Assembly (NCBI RefSeq): GCF_018687895.1
Contig: NZ_CP061307.1
Location: forward strand, 1,261,948 to 1,325,947
Reading direction: 5' to 3'
Origin: Polynucleobacter sp. JS-JIR-II-50
GTDB taxonomy: Bacteria; Pseudomonadota; Gammaproteobacteria; Burkholderiales; Burkholderiaceae
DNA length: 64,000 nucleotides
The notes beneath the pieces were generated by a model, which saw only the letters and a program-made list of their open reading frames with translations, searched no databases and was not told the DNA's origin. Positions 9,486 through 17,801 of the stretch are shown in pieces (position 1 is the stretch's first letter; each line of letters opens with the position of its first letter). A program made the translations under genes and the position numbers.

Positions 9486-11009
9486 ATGACCAATATCAAA
9501 CAAAACGACCTGATTCAAAGCGTTGCGGACGCATTTCAATTCATTTCCTACTACCATCCCAAGGACTTTATTACCGCCATGGGCAAGGCTTATGATTTGG
9601 AACAGGGTCATGGTGCTAAAGATGCAATTGCCCAAATTTTGACCAACAGCCGTATGTGCGCCGAAGGTCACAGGCCAATGTGCCAAGACACTGGTATTGC
9701 CGTGGTATTCCTAAAGATTGGTATGAACGTTCAATGGCCTGATGCAACTATGAGCGTCACCGATATGGTGAATGAGGGTGTGCGTCGCGCTTACCTTAAT
9801 CCCGACAATATGTTGCGCGCTTCAGTGTTGGCAGATCCAGCAGGCAAACGCAAAAATACTGGCGATAACACTCCTGCAGTCATCCATTATGAAATCGTTC
9901 CAGGGGATGATGTTGAAGTGATTTGTGCGGCCAAAGGTGGTGGCTCAGAAAACAAGGCCAAGATGGTCATGCTAAATCCTTCAGACTCAATCGCGGATTG
10001 GGTTCTGAAGACCGTGCCTACCATGGGCGCAGGCTGGTGCCCTCCTGGCATCCTCGGCATTGGTATTGGCGGCACACCAGAAAAAGCTATGCTCATGGCC
10101 AAAGAAGCCTTGATGGGTCCCGTTGATATTCAAGAACTCATTGAGCGTGGTCCTCAAAATCGCGTTGACGAACTGCGTCTCGAGCTCTATGAAAAAGTGA
10201 ACAAACTCGGCATCGGCGCTCAAGGCCTAGGTGGTTTAGCCACTGTGCTCGATATCAAGATCTTGGATTACCCAACGCATGCTGCTTCATTGCCAGTTGC
10301 CATGATTCCAAATTGCGCAGCAACTCGTCATATTCATTTCCATTTACATGGCGATGGTCCTGCAAAACTCGAAGCCCCTTCACTCTCAGATTGGCCAGAT
10401 GTAACTTGGACACCAGACGTTCAAAAATCCAAGCGCGTGAATTTAGACACCCTCACTGCTCAAGAAGTGGCCGGTTGGAAACTAGGTGAAACACTATTAC
10501 TGAACGGTAAGATTTTGACTGGTCGTGACGCCGCTCATAAGCGTATTCAGGATATGCTCGCCAAAGGCGAAGAATTGCCAGTGAGCTTTAAAAACCGTGT
10601 GATCTATTACGTTGGTCCCGTTGATCCGGTACGTGAGGAGGCAGTTGGCCCGGCAGGCCCTACTACTGCAACTCGTATGGATAAATTTACTGAAATGATG
10701 CTTGCTAAAACTGGCTTGATCTCGATGATTGGTAAAGCTGAGCGCGGACCCGAGGCGATTGAAGCAATTAAGAAACATAAGTCAGCTTACTTAATGGCTG
10801 TTGGTGGCGCTGCTTACTTGGTATCTAAAGCCATTCAAACTTCTAAGGTAGTTGGCTTCGCCGATCTAGGCATGGAAGCGATCTACGAGTTTGATGTCAA
10901 AGACATGCCAGTCACTGTTGCGGTGAACTCAGAAGGTATCTCCATGCACAATGAAGGTCCACGTGAATGGCAAGCGAAGATTGCTGGCATTCCAGTCAAG
11001 ATTGCTTAA
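9486..11009 (+). CDS. fumA: Class I (iron-sulfur) fumarate hydratase
   Basis: 507-residue TCA-cycle enzyme that interconverts fumarate and malate with a [4Fe-4S] cluster. It has the class I alpha and beta domains in one chain: cluster-ligand cysteines in RPMCQDTG, a central IPNCAATRHIHF, and a C-terminal beta domain starting around residue 325 with YYVGPVDP, GPAGPTTATRMD and DLGMEAIYEFDV. This family includes L(+)-tartrate dehydratase, but the single-chain length and the proximity of acetate-activation metabolism favour fumarase. ATG start at 9486 with only a distant GGAA upstream. Glutamate racemase follows after 30 bases. Confidence 0.93.
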   Translation: MTNIKQNDLIQSVADAFQFISYYHPKDFITAMGKAYDLEQGHGAKDAIAQILTNSRMCAEGHRPMCQDTGIAVVFLKIGMNVQWPDATMSVTDMVNEGVRRAYLNPDNMLRASVLADPAGKRKNTGDNTPAVIHYEIVPGDDVEVICAAKGGGSENKAKMVMLNPSDSIADWVLKTVPTMGAGWCPPGILGIGIGGTPEKAMLMAKEALMGPVDIQELIERGPQNRVDELRLELYEKVNKLGIGAQGLGGLATVLDIKILDYPTHAASLPVAMIPNCAATRHIHFHLHGDGPAKLEAPSLSDWPDVTWTPDVQKSKRVNLDTLTAQEVAGWKLGETLLLNGKILTGRDAAHKRIQDMLAKGEELPVSFKNRVIYYVGPVDPVREEAVGPAGPTTATRMDKFTEMMLAKTGLISMIGKAERGPEAIEAIKKHKSAYLMAVGGAAYLVSKAIQTSKVVGFADLGMEAIYEFDVKDMPVTVAVNSEGISMHNEGPREWQAKIAGIPVKIA

Positions 11010-11039
11010 TGAGCAATTACTGAGCAAGCATAGTCAACA

Positions 11040-11846
11040 TTGGCACTCATCGGGGTTTTCGATTCTGGCGTTGGAGGCTTATCCATTTTGGATGAGGCTC
11101 TGCGTCAGCTGCCCCAGCACGACTTCATTTATCTTGCTGATTCAGCAAACGCGCCTTATGGCGAAAAATCGAGCGACTGGATTGCCGAGCGCAGCCTTGC
11201 TCTTTGCAGTTATCTGGCCAGCAAAGGGTGTGATGCGATTGTGGTTGCATGCAATACCGCAACAGCTGAAGCGATAAAGCAAATTCGGGAAACGCTTTCT
11301 ATTCCAATTATTGGTGTTGAGCCAGGCATTAAGCCAGCAGCCATGCAATCGCAAAACAATATTGTGGGTGTCCTGGCTACTGAGGCGACTCTCAAGAGCG
11401 ATAAGTTCAATGCCTTATTAAATACCTTGCCAAATGATTGTCAGTTCATCAAGCAAGCTGGCGCAGGATTGGTGCCGTTGATAGAGTCTGGTAAAGCGGA
11501 TAACGAAGAAACCTTAGAGTTGCTAGCAAAACATCTTGAGCCCATTCAGGATGCCGGCGCCGATACCTTAGTGCTGGGCTGCACGCATTACCCCTTCTTG
11601 AGGAAAGCTATTCGTAAGCTGCTAGGCGAATCTATTACGCTGATTGACACCAGCGATGCTGTGGTTAGACAGCTCAAAAGACAGCTTGAGAAGCTTAAAG
11701 CTACAAGCTCTAGCAATGAACATGGATCAATACTATTCCTGAGCAGCAAGAATGAAGAGTCACTATTGCTCATGGCGCAAGATTTAATGTCTGCCGATTT
11801 AACTTCGCATGCAGTTGAAGCGCGCATCTTGGGTGAAAGAAGATGA
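11040..11846 (+). CDS. murI: Glutamate racemase
   Basis: 268-residue cytoplasmic enzyme that makes D-glutamate for peptidoglycan. The two catalytic cysteines are seen in VACNTATA and LGCTHYPF. The N-terminal GVFDSGVGGL and the SANAPYG motif are diagnostic. Translation seems to begin at TTG (11040), since the next Met lies far inside the conserved core. The stop overlaps the start of the TonB-like gene by four bases (ATGA), so racemase and the TonB-ExbB-ExbD genes are translationally coupled. Confidence 0.95.
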   Translation: MALIGVFDSGVGGLSILDEALRQLPQHDFIYLADSANAPYGEKSSDWIAERSLALCSYLASKGCDAIVVACNTATAEAIKQIRETLSIPIIGVEPGIKPAAMQSQNNIVGVLATEATLKSDKFNALLNTLPNDCQFIKQAGAGLVPLIESGKADNEETLELLAKHLEPIQDAGADTLVLGCTHYPFLRKAIRKLLGESITLIDTSDAVVRQLKRQLEKLKATSSSNEHGSILFLSSKNEESLLLMAQDLMSADLTSHAVEARILGERR

Positions 11847-12547
11847 GCGCCCTTCTGAAAAAGTTAGACGATTTTTTACCGTTCAATAAAACTGAACGCA
11901 TCATTATTAGCATTGTGGTGCTCTTGCATGCCCTGCCTGCGCTTGAGTTTTTACACTTTAGTCAGCGCCCACCGCAAATGGATGATGAGCGCGTCATGGC
12001 GAACTTGGTTAGTCCGGAAGCTTCCAAAACCCAGCAACCCCCTGCAGCCACTCCACCAAAACCCCAAGAAGAGAAGAAAAAGGTGAAGGAAAAGGCTAAA
12101 GAAAAGCCCTTAGATAAGCCCAGCCCAACTCAGGCACAGCAGACACCACAACAAAACCAGACCCAGAGCAAGTCTGAGTCTCAGTCGCCAGCTCAATCGC
12201 AGACCCAAAACGCTGCTGTTGCCCCCGCTACCAGTGGGGGTGCTAGCGGCACGCCGATTCAGACTGACATTGGTAAACTAGTTGTGGTTTACCAGCCCGA
12301 TGCAGATGCCTATTACCCATCATTCTCAAAGCGCTCCGGGGAACAAGGTGCAGTGGTAGTGCGTTTGATTATTGACGAAAGCGGAAACGTGGAAGAGGTA
12401 GCGCTGCTTCAATCGAGCACCTTCCCTAGACTAGATCGCGCTGCAACTGATATCGGTAAACGTTATCGCTTTAAACCTTTTTTAGTAAATGGTTCACCCC
12501 AAAGAATTTCCACTAATCTTTTAATCAAATTTAATCTCAAGAATTAA
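11843..12547 (+). CDS. tonB: TonB-like energy transducer
   Basis: 234-residue protein with an N-terminal transmembrane helix (about residues 20-37), a periplasmic linker rich in Pro, Lys and Gln (residues about 58-140), and a C-terminal TonB domain from about 150 (AYYPSFSKRSGEQGAV, VVRLIIDESG, YRFKPFLVNG). It should carry proton-motive energy from ExbBD to TonB-dependent outer-membrane receptors. The linker is unusually Gln/Ser-rich (QTQSKSESQSPAQSQ). It is four-base overlapped with murI and five bases from exbB. No receptor gene is near. Confidence 0.9.
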   Translation: MSALLKKLDDFLPFNKTERIIISIVVLLHALPALEFLHFSQRPPQMDDERVMANLVSPEASKTQQPPAATPPKPQEEKKKVKEKAKEKPLDKPSPTQAQQTPQQNQTQSKSESQSPAQSQTQNAAVAPATSGGASGTPIQTDIGKLVVVYQPDADAYYPSFSKRSGEQGAVVVRLIIDESGNVEEVALLQSSTFPRLDRAATDIGKRYRFKPFLVNGSPQRISTNLLIKFNLKN

Positions 12548-12552
12548 TCAAT

Positions 12553-13245
12553 ATGAATACACCATTTGGCATAGCAAATCTCTGGCTTGAAGGCGATGCG
12601 ATTACTCGATTTGTAGCAATTGCCCTGCTCATCTGCTCTATTGTGACTTGGGTCATTTTGCTCACTCGACTTTGGGATTTACGTAATCTACGCAAACTTA
12701 AGCCTGAACTTGAGCAATTCTGGCGCGCCACTTCATTTGATCAAGGCTTACAAGCATTTAGCAATCATGCCGTCAATCCTTACTATCAAATTGCCAAGTC
12801 TGCGACTAAAGCATCCGCGCATCATCAAAGTCAATCGAACAACCACCGTGAATTACTGCAAACACTGAACTACTCTGAGTGGATGGCAAGAAGCCTTAAA
12901 AATAGCGTTGACAGCATTGCGGCCGGATTACAGAAGGGCTTGACCTTCTTAGGATCTACTGGCGCTATCGCTCCATTCATTGGTTTGTTTGGTACCGTTT
13001 GGGGCATCTATCACGCCCTGATTGCCATCAGCAGCTCAGGAAGCGCACAACTGGATCAAGTAGCTGGTCCCATTGGCGAAGCGCTCATCATGACTGCCCT
13101 TGGTCTTGCGGTTGCTATCCCTGCTGTATTGAGTTTTAACGCCATTAATCGCGCCAATAAGTTATTTGTCGCCGACCTCAATCGCTTTGGTAATGATCTA
13201 TTAGCCTACTTTGTTACTGGTGCCCGCGTTAATTCCGGAGAATAG
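12553..13245 (+). CDS. exbB: ExbB / MotA-TolQ-ExbB family proton channel subunit
   Basis: 230-residue inner-membrane protein with three transmembrane segments (about 16-38, 130-155 and 170-195). The family signature is the second helix, GLTFLGSTGAIAPFIGLFGT, and the third, GEALIMTALGLAVAIPAV. It works with ExbD to turn proton flow into motion of TonB. The gene is two bases from exbD and five from tonB, forming a compact operon. The TolQ alternative is less likely because tolR, tolA, tolB and pal are absent and a TonB-type transducer precedes it. Confidence 0.93.
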   Translation: MNTPFGIANLWLEGDAITRFVAIALLICSIVTWVILLTRLWDLRNLRKLKPELEQFWRATSFDQGLQAFSNHAVNPYYQIAKSATKASAHHQSQSNNHRELLQTLNYSEWMARSLKNSVDSIAAGLQKGLTFLGSTGAIAPFIGLFGTVWGIYHALIAISSSGSAQLDQVAGPIGEALIMTALGLAVAIPAVLSFNAINRANKLFVADLNRFGNDLLAYFVTGARVNSGE

Positions 13246-13247
13246 TC

Positions 13248-13661
13248 ATGTCTTTTCATATCCAAGACGACCAAAACGACGATAACATCATGTCGGAAAT
13301 CAATATGACGCCGATGGTGGACGTCATGCTGGTGCTGCTGATTATTTTCATCATCACCCTACCGGTAATACAGCAGGCGGTGAAGGTAGAACTTCCAAAG
13401 GCTAATAGCGTTCGCAATGAAGTCAAGCCTGAGTCAGTTCAACTTTCAATTGATGCTAATGGTCAAATCTTTTGGAATAGCACTCCGATCGATTTAAAGA
13501 CCTTTGATGGCTATGCTGAAAAAGCCGCCCAAAAAGATCCTCAACCAGAAATTAATCTGCGAGCTGACAAGTCTGTGAAGTATGAATATGTTGCGCAGGT
13601 CTTGGCTGCATCGCGCCGCGCTGGCTTAACTAAGCTAGGATTTGTGACGGAGCCAAACTAA
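13248..13661 (+). CDS. exbD: ExbD / TolR family protein
   Basis: 137-residue single-pass protein. A short cytoplasmic N-terminus (SEINMTPMVDVMLVLL) runs into the transmembrane helix with the conserved proton-carrying Asp in MVDVMLVLLIIF. The periplasmic domain ends LRADKSVKYEYVAQVL...AGLTKLGFVT, typical of ExbD. It is the last gene of the murI-tonB-exbB-exbD run and converges on the hypothetical gene ending at 13665, three bases away. Confidence 0.93.
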   Translation: MSFHIQDDQNDDNIMSEINMTPMVDVMLVLLIIFIITLPVIQQAVKVELPKANSVRNEVKPESVQLSIDANGQIFWNSTPIDLKTFDGYAEKAAQKDPQPEINLRADKSVKYEYVAQVLAASRRAGLTKLGFVTEPN

Positions 13662-13664
13662 GTT

Positions 13665-14132
13665 TTATTTAGTCCTGTATGGAGCTTTAGAAGGGAAGCA
13701 AGTCTCTTCACTGGTGTGCGTGCCGTTTCCAATAGTTGCACCCAAGATACCGCCCTGTATTTTCTCGACCTTCTTAAACTTGCCAGTAACCGGGTCAAGC
13801 GTAATGTTGGTGATGACGTTACCTGCGGGATAAGAAACTCCCATAATTTCTTCAGGCTGAAAATTTGCCTCGATCAATATCAAGATATTGGGTCGCGCCA
13901 AGGTGATGCTTTTGACAACTTGTGTTCCATACATATCTGACTGATCTAGGTCACGATCATCTAAAAAGATCTTGGCTTTTTGGGCACCCGAAGCAAGAGT
14001 CATTTTCATTTCATACTCTTCGGTGTAGCCTTTTTCTGTGCGCTTGCAATTAAATTCTAGAACATCTACAGCCCGGCTAGGTAGAGAGGCAATAGCTAAA
14101 CAAAAGCAAAGTAGGATTTTAGATAAATTCAT
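13665..14132 (-). CDS. Secreted hypothetical protein
   Basis: 155-residue protein with a signal peptide (MNLSKILLCFCLAIASLPSRA, cleavage near residue 21). The mature part begins VDVLEFNCKR and has two cysteines, one near each end (FNCKR and EETCFP), probably disulfide-bonded. Predicted strands suggest a small beta-sandwich. No family is recognised. It sits downstream of the TAXI-family gene on the same strand, 49 bases away, so it could be the last gene of that operon or independent. No clear ribosome site was seen. Confidence 0.7.
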   Translation of the reverse strand: MNLSKILLCFCLAIASLPSRAVDVLEFNCKRTEKGYTEEYEMKMTLASGAQKAKIFLDDRDLDQSDMYGTQVVKSITLARPNILILIEANFQPEEIMGVSYPAGNVITNITLDPVTGKFKKVEKIQGGILGATIGNGTHTSEETCFPSKAPYRTK

Positions 14133-14181
14133 AATGATGGCAATACCACTGCGATAAAAGCGTAACCTGGAGTCAAAGGCG

Positions 14182-15366
14182 CTATTCTAATTTAGAAATA
14201 TTTGCCGTAATCGAATTTAATTTATCAGAAACTACAGGCTCTCCTTCAGGATCTGCTTCCACCAAATTAACTTCATTGACTTCATCTGGTGCCCTGAACC
14301 ATTTAAATACCACCAAGGCAACCGATAAAAGCGACATCACCAGACCAAAGATTCCCTTAATTTGATCAATGGTCTGAGCGGTTATAAAGGGTTGTTTGCT
14401 GGCAATATAAACCTCCGTTCCATCAGAGATAGGAAATCCAGAGGGGGTAAGCATTTTGTCTTCTGTAATTTGAAAGCTAAATTGTGAGGCAACCTGAGGG
14501 CCATATAACACTGGCAACAACGCAGCAATCGCATGAGGATCGACATCCTTGTTTGCTAAAAGATTCAGATTAACACCCACTACCTGAATATCTTTGGCTG
14601 GTACTGGCGGAGAGATTTGATACATGTAGGCCAAGATCTTGGCATCAGCCACCCAACCCATGCGCATCGCTAATGAAGGCGGGAAGGACATCTCCAAAAG
14701 TTGGTACCCGCGCTTTTGCACCAGAAAATCCACGGTGGCAGACGGCGCATATGAAACCTGAACAACGACATCGGGCAATCTATCGGTTTTCATACCCAAC
14801 AGTTGTTCATCGCTAAAGTTCGTCTCAACGTAATCAACTTCTGGGACCAGTCCTGAAAAACGCAAAATCTGGTTCGAGACAATGCTAGGTCCGCCATTTT
14901 TCTCACCTAAATTCACGGTCTTGCCGCGGATGTCATGAATAGTTTTGACATCACCCTTAACCAAGAAATGAATTAACTGTGGCGCAATCGATGCAACCTG
15001 ACGCACATTTTCATAGCCCACCGCATCGATCCCGCCCTGCACAAATGCAAGATCTAATGTTCCATCATTTAAGTCATTCAAAGCCTGAAATGAACCCTTG
15101 GTGGGTGTAATCATCAAAGAAATATTTTTGCGGGTAGCCTCTTCTTGCAATACTTTTGCCAATTGATGGCTTTTGGTAAGCATCCCACCACCGCTTATAG
15201 ATAATTCGTAATGACGCGGGTAAAGTTCATAGGCAAATTTACCGGCCAGCCCTAGCAAAAGCGCTATGACGATGAGCGCCAGACCTTTACGAATGTGATG
15301 CTTACTTCTGAGCCAATCCAAACCCTTGAATAGCAACTCTTCGACTTCGTTAGATGCATTTTCCAT
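14182..15366 (-). CDS. Membrane-tethered TAXI-family substrate-binding protein
   Basis: 394-residue protein with the TAXI (TRAP-associated extracytoplasmic immunogenic) fold. LSISGGGMLTKSHQLAKVL opens the domain, followed by DLAFVQGG, the RGKTVNLGEKNGG segment and a second lobe. Instead of a cleavable signal it has a transmembrane helix at about 27-48 and a second near the C-terminus (about 325-350, GIFGLVMSLLSVALVVF), followed by an acidic cytoplasmic tail. It looks like a fixed periplasmic sensor rather than a freely diffusing binder. There is no TRAP permease beside it. It lies 12 bases after the Tat-exported binding protein and is the fifth gene of the run starting at 21554. Confidence 0.85.
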   Translation of the reverse strand: MENASNEVEELLFKGLDWLRSKHHIRKGLALIVIALLLGLAGKFAYELYPRHYELSISGGGMLTKSHQLAKVLQEEATRKNISLMITPTKGSFQALNDLNDGTLDLAFVQGGIDAVGYENVRQVASIAPQLIHFLVKGDVKTIHDIRGKTVNLGEKNGGPSIVSNQILRFSGLVPEVDYVETNFSDEQLLGMKTDRLPDVVVQVSYAPSATVDFLVQKRGYQLLEMSFPPSLAMRMGWVADAKILAYMYQISPPVPAKDIQVVGVNLNLLANKDVDPHAIAALLPVLYGPQVASQFSFQITEDKMLTPSGFPISDGTEVYIASKQPFITAQTIDQIKGIFGLVMSLLSVALVVFKWFRAPDEVNEVNLVEADPEGEPVVSDKLNSITANISKLE

Positions 15367-15378
15367 TAGCTCACACCT

Positions 15379-16212
15379 CTATATCGAAACTTGAGTTAAG
15401 CCATGCTTCACAAATACATCCTGCCCTTCAGCACTCAAACTGAAACGCACAAAATCTTTAGCAACAGCACTGCCAGAATTTTTATTTACCAAAAACATAT
15501 CTCGACTTAAAGGATAGAGTTTTAGCAACAGTGTCTTATCGCTAATCTCTACACCATCAATCGAGATAGCCTTTACCTTGGTACTGAGGTTTTTATTGGT
15601 TAAATAACCGATGCCATAGGGATCATTTGCAATCGCATCTGACATCTCATTTGCACTATCGAACACCTTCACATCTCGCGCAAATTTAGCACCCTTTAGT
15701 ATGACGTCCTCAGCAAAGGCACGAGTAGTTGAGCCTTCGTTTCGACTGCAGATACTAATCTTTGCATTAGGTCCGCCTAACTGCTTCCAGTTAGTAATCG
15801 CGCCTTCAAATATTCCATTTAATTGATCTATTGAAACATTGCTGATGTCCATGCTTGGGTGCACAACAATTGCAACACCCTCAATCCCCACAAGACTGCT
15901 ATGTAAATCAAGATTGAATTCTTCAAAATTAAGATCTCTAGACATCATCGCTAAATCAATCCCCCCGTTTTCCAAGGCAACCAGACCAGCAACAGATCCT
16001 CCACCCTCAATAGCGATCTTTACATGAGGATGTTTTTCAATAAATGGTGCAGCCAATAGAGCAACAAAGCGAGACACTGCAATTGATCCCGAGATCATGA
16101 GCTCTTTTCTGGCTCTTGCAATGATGTATGGATAGGATATCAAGCCAGTAAGGGTTGCAGCACCCACCCCGGCAGCAATGCCAACATTACGGAGAAATTG
16201 ACGACGCTCCAT
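15379..16212 (-). CDS. PstS-like periplasmic binding protein with Tat-type signal
   Basis: 277-residue protein of the PstS-like/PBP superfamily. The N-terminus has a twin-arginine motif (ERRQFLRNVG) and a hydrophobic stretch, suggesting Tat export or anchoring. The core shows ISGSIAVSRFVALLAAPF, IEGGGSVAGLVAL and SRNEGSTTRAF, typical of phosphate/anion-binding proteins (IEGGGS-like anion loop). The domain ends with FVRFSLSAEGQDVF. It has neither pstCAB neighbours nor PhoB-box evidence. It starts two bases after the stop of a second PstS-like protein. The ligand is probably an oxyanion or small acid; unproven. Confidence 0.85.
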   Translation of the reverse strand: MERRQFLRNVGIAAGVGAATLTGLISYPYIIARARKELMISGSIAVSRFVALLAAPFIEKHPHVKIAIEGGGSVAGLVALENGGIDLAMMSRDLNFEEFNLDLHSSLVGIEGVAIVVHPSMDISNVSIDQLNGIFEGAITNWKQLGGPNAKISICSRNEGSTTRAFAEDVILKGAKFARDVKVFDSANEMSDAIANDPYGIGYLTNKNLSTKVKAISIDGVEISDKTLLLKLYPLSRDMFLVNKNSGSAVAKDFVRFSLSAEGQDVFVKHGLTQVSI

Positions 16213-16214
16213 CG

Positions 16215-17003
16215 CTATTCGCCCAACACCGGAACTAAGCCCATTTCTTTAATCATGGCCTGCCCTGCGTTTTTATCCAGGCAATAGGCAATAAAGTCTT
16301 TAGCCTCTTTGCTGGCAGATGGTCTGGTTAGGAGCTGTAATTCATTTCGTATTGGGTAGCGACGCTGCTTAATATCGAGATAGGTCGGAAATACACCATC
16401 AATAGACAGGGGTTTCATTTTTTCTTTATTTAAGAAGGTTGTGCCTATATACCCAATAGAAAAAGGATCCGCTGTAATAGCCTGTATCAAACCATTCAAG
16501 CTTCTCACCACTTTTGCCCTCAAGGTAATGTGATCCTTTCCTGCAACCTGCCTTTTCCATGGCTCGTATGTTCCTAGCTGCGGATCATGACTTATGACAT
16601 TAATTTGACCAGAGTATTTTCCTAAGGAATTCCAGTCCGTGATATTGCCAGTAAATACATCATGCAATTGCTCAAGCGTAAGATCATTAATTGGGTTGGC
16701 GCGGTTAACAATGGCAGCAATACCGTCGGTAGCAATCGTCACTTCCTCAATCTTCAGTTTGTGTTTATGGGCCCATACCTCAATATTTGGTGGAATCTGC
16801 CCAGATGCCATGCCGATAGTGCAGGTGCCATCTAACGCTGACTTGTAACCCATTGCCGTTCCGCCACCAACCAGTGGCAAATGAACGTGAGGATGCTCAT
16901 CCATATAGCGCATGCCAATCCGCTGCATCAACTTTAAAACAGTTGTTGACCCGCGCAGCTGGATAAATTGCAACTGAGATAGATCAACGGGCTTACTGGA
17001 CAT
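16215..17003 (-). CDS. PstS-like binding protein lacking a signal peptide
   Basis: 262-residue PstS-like domain from the ATG at 17003 (an in-frame TTG at 17009 is the longer option). Core motifs: QLRGSTTVLKLMQRIG, PLVGGGTAMGYKSAL, FTGNITDWNSLG and TADPFSIGYIG. The N-terminus MSSKPVDLSQLQF is polar with no signal or membrane helix, which is odd for a binding protein. The ATG lies two bases past the TGA of the DUF4239 gene, so translation is coupled. Its reading frame is -1 to that gene. The domain may stay in the cytoplasm, or reach the periplasm as part of a frameshift fusion. Confidence 0.82.
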   Translation of the reverse strand: MSSKPVDLSQLQFIQLRGSTTVLKLMQRIGMRYMDEHPHVHLPLVGGGTAMGYKSALDGTCTIGMASGQIPPNIEVWAHKHKLKIEEVTIATDGIAAIVNRANPINDLTLEQLHDVFTGNITDWNSLGKYSGQINVISHDPQLGTYEPWKRQVAGKDHITLRAKVVRSLNGLIQAITADPFSIGYIGTTFLNKEKMKPLSIDGVFPTYLDIKQRRYPIRNELQLLTRPSASKEAKDFIAYCLDKNAGQAMIKEMGLVPVLGE

Positions 17004-17005
17004 CG

Positions 17006-17779
17006 TCAAGAACCCAAAGACGGTAGGATGTGAACAATGGCTTCTGGGGTGACTCTACTTTCACCAACAAACAATCCTTCTAATGCAATCACCAAGGTGA
17101 ACAACACAGAAACACCAATCGTCACACCCCCAACATATGCAACCATTTTTGGCAGAGGATTTTGCAGCCACCCGAACACAATCAGCAATGCAACCGAGAT
17201 GGCTAATGCATCCCATAAATAAGAAGGCAACTGCAGCCTAGCGGCCGACAAACGCGCCTCTCTAACATCGGATAATTGATTTAAGGTTGTGACGATTTCT
17301 GCCCTAGCCATCTGCTGCACCGAATTTCGGGGGTCTAGAAGCCTAATGCCTTGAGTAAGATCCGTTAAATCATTAGAAGCCTCTTCACTTCTTTCATTTT
17401 TAGCCATGAGTGGCCACTCATCATTTACGACTGCATCGGCATAACTTTTGAGATCACCCTGAAGTTCTGATGCATTCGCACCGCCAAAAGCAGCAAGCGA
17501 GCGATTTAGTTTGAACATCAATGCAGCCTCACGCGAGACTAAATCCTCGACATTGCGATGGTCGCCCTGCACACGCACTAATGAGAACGCAATTAATAAC
17601 AAGGTGATTGAAGTAAAGAGTTTAAAACCCTCTTCAGCACCTTTAGCAAGATGCTCATCCGGGTTCAGTTTGCACTTCCAGCGAATATAAAAAGGAATTG
17701 CAGTAGACAGCAATAAACCAACACACATAATGCTAAGGCCAATAACAATATTGGGAAGTGTATGTAAGTAGTTAATCAT
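17006..17779 (-). CDS. DUF4239 (bestrophin-like) integral membrane protein
   Basis: 257-residue protein with four predicted transmembrane helices (about 8-28, 50-68, 186-206 and 213-240) and a helical middle of about 115 residues. The layout and the RVQGDHRNVEDLVSREAALM segment match DUF4239, a bestrophin-like group whose channel role is suggested but not shown. The positive loop between helices 1 and 2 (RWKCK) predicts both termini outside the cytoplasm. It starts 22 bases after the exoprotein gene and its TGA touches the next start, so it is in the operon's middle. The function in this setting is unknown. Confidence 0.8.
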   Translation of the reverse strand: MINYLHTLPNIVIGLSIMCVGLLLSTAIPFYIRWKCKLNPDEHLAKGAEEGFKLFTSITLLLIAFSLVRVQGDHRNVEDLVSREAALMFKLNRSLAAFGGANASELQGDLKSYADAVVNDEWPLMAKNERSEEASNDLTDLTQGIRLLDPRNSVQQMARAEIVTTLNQLSDVREARLSAARLQLPSYLWDALAISVALLIVFGWLQNPLPKMVAYVGGVTIGVSVLFTLVIALEGLFVGESRVTPEAIVHILPSLGS

Positions 17780-17801
17780 GAATTGCCAATCCTAAGACTA
17801 T

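Noticed and set aside
13660-13680. ACTAA...TTAGT hairpin after exbD as terminator
   Set aside because: Only a five-base stem and no T run; too weak to call.
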